64,000 nt of DNA from Rhodococcus sp. CH91 (GTDB taxonomy: Bacteria > Actinomycetota > Actinomycetes > Mycobacteriales > Mycobacteriaceae). A program made the position numbers and the translations under genes. The notes below the pieces were generated by a model. The model saw nothing but the letters and a program-made list of their open reading frames with translations. It was not told the DNA's origin and ran no database searches. Within the stretch, counting starts at the first letter, position 1, and every line of letters begins with the position of its first letter. This document shows, piece by piece, positions 63,763 to 64,000 of this stretch. The stretch covers positions 1 to 64,000 of the forward strand of contig NZ_JAKFYR010000009.1 in NCBI RefSeq assembly GCF_022554085.1, in the 5' to 3' direction.

Positions 63763-64000
63763 CTGCGCCGCGATCGGCAGGTCGGCCGAGACGGCCACGG
63801 CGATCACGGGATAGCCGCCCGTCACAGGATGGTCGACGAGGAACAACACCGGGTGTCCTTCCGGGGGAACCTGCAGTGAGCCCGGCACCATGCCCTCGCT
63901 GGGCATCTCGTCGTGCCGTGCTCGGTGCAAGCGGCCGGGGCCGTGGAACCTGATCCCCACCCGGTCGAGTTGCGGTGTCACCGTCCAGCTCTCGTGGAAC
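63721..64000 (-). CDS. PxpC/KipA-type (biotin-dependent carboxyltransferase family) protein, C-terminal part
   Basis: The last 93 residues of a gene cut by the window edge; the frame is open to 63999 with no start. FHESWTVTPQLDRVGIRFHGPGRLH, SEGMVPGSLQVPPEGHPVLFLVDHPVTGGYPVIAVAV and LRPGQRVRF match the C-terminal half of the KipA/PxpC family, the second subunit of 5-oxoprolinase. PxpA and PxpB would be expected just beyond the edge. The tail overlaps the esterase gene by 42 bp. Confidence 0.85.
   Translation of the reverse strand, partial: FHESWTVTPQLDRVGIRFHGPGRLHRARHDEMPSEGMVPGSLQVPPEGHPVLFLVDHPVTGGYPVIAVAVSADLPIAAQLRPGQRVRFVPVR

Overview
The window is a high-GC actinobacterial chromosome segment, most likely Rhodococcus or a close mycolic-acid relative. 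From about 23.3 kb to 62.6 kb the gene order follows the block I know from Mycobacterium tuberculosis as Rv3628 to Rv3579c (ppa, dacB, tilS, hpt, ftsH, fol genes, pan genes, lysS, lsr2, clpC, mhuD, mutY, carbonic anhydrase, disA, radA, lpqE, carD, ispD, ispF, cysS, rlmB). The names rest on motifs read in the translations and on remembered synteny; no database search was run. I see no rRNA, tRNA, CRISPR array, insertion sequence or prophage.

Layout. 1-0.7 kb: two terminator hairpins and a small Imm5-like protein. 0.7-13.3 kb: a lipid or steroid-type uptake module, with an SDR dehydrogenase and a cytochrome P450 facing away from a TetR regulator, then a complete mce operon (yrbEA, yrbEB, mceA-F, one Mce-associated protein). 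13.3-18.5 kb: an M1 aminopeptidase overlapping a 1301-residue Pls/PosA-type adenylation-carrier-acyltransferase protein. 18.6-21.8 kb: a sulfur-responsive island with a SAM-IV riboswitch before a cysteine-desulfurase-like gene, a leader peptide before a half-length luciferase-like gene, and a second leader peptide of the same type before a stand-alone winged-helix protein. 21.8-28 kb: YbaK-type deacylase, crotonase, ppa, dacB, a zincin, tilS, hpt. 28.2-37.9 kb: ftsH, folE-folP-folB-folK, three conserved membrane or Rossmann proteins, panC-panD-coaX.

37.9-45 kb: a cysteine-rich leader and Shine-Dalgarno-masking hairpin ahead of a cysteine-free rhodanese-like protein, then lysS, lsr2, a phospholipase D family protein and clpC. 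45-52 kb: a metallo-beta-lactamase-fold protein, a divergent TetR/DUF2236 pair, an Ohr/OsmC protein, a FrnE-like DsbA, DUF1990, mhuD, hydrolase, mutY, carbonic anhydrase. 52.3-58.3 kb: membrane-anchored protein, disA, thioesterase, dinB, radA, lpqE. 58.5-64 kb: carD-ispD-ispF-cysS-rlmB, an HSL-type esterase, and a PxpC/KipA-type gene running off the edge.

The most distinctive content is regulatory. Three short open frames look like cysteine-sensing leader peptides, and one SAM riboswitch lies close to two of them. In the clearest case (37956-38040) tandem Cys codons sit inside the 5' arm of a hairpin whose 3' arm overlaps the downstream ribosome-binding site, which is a complete translational attenuator read from sequence. 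Many genes carry a TANNNT -10 box 6-8 nt before their start codon, the hallmark of leaderless transcripts, and this was used to choose several starts.
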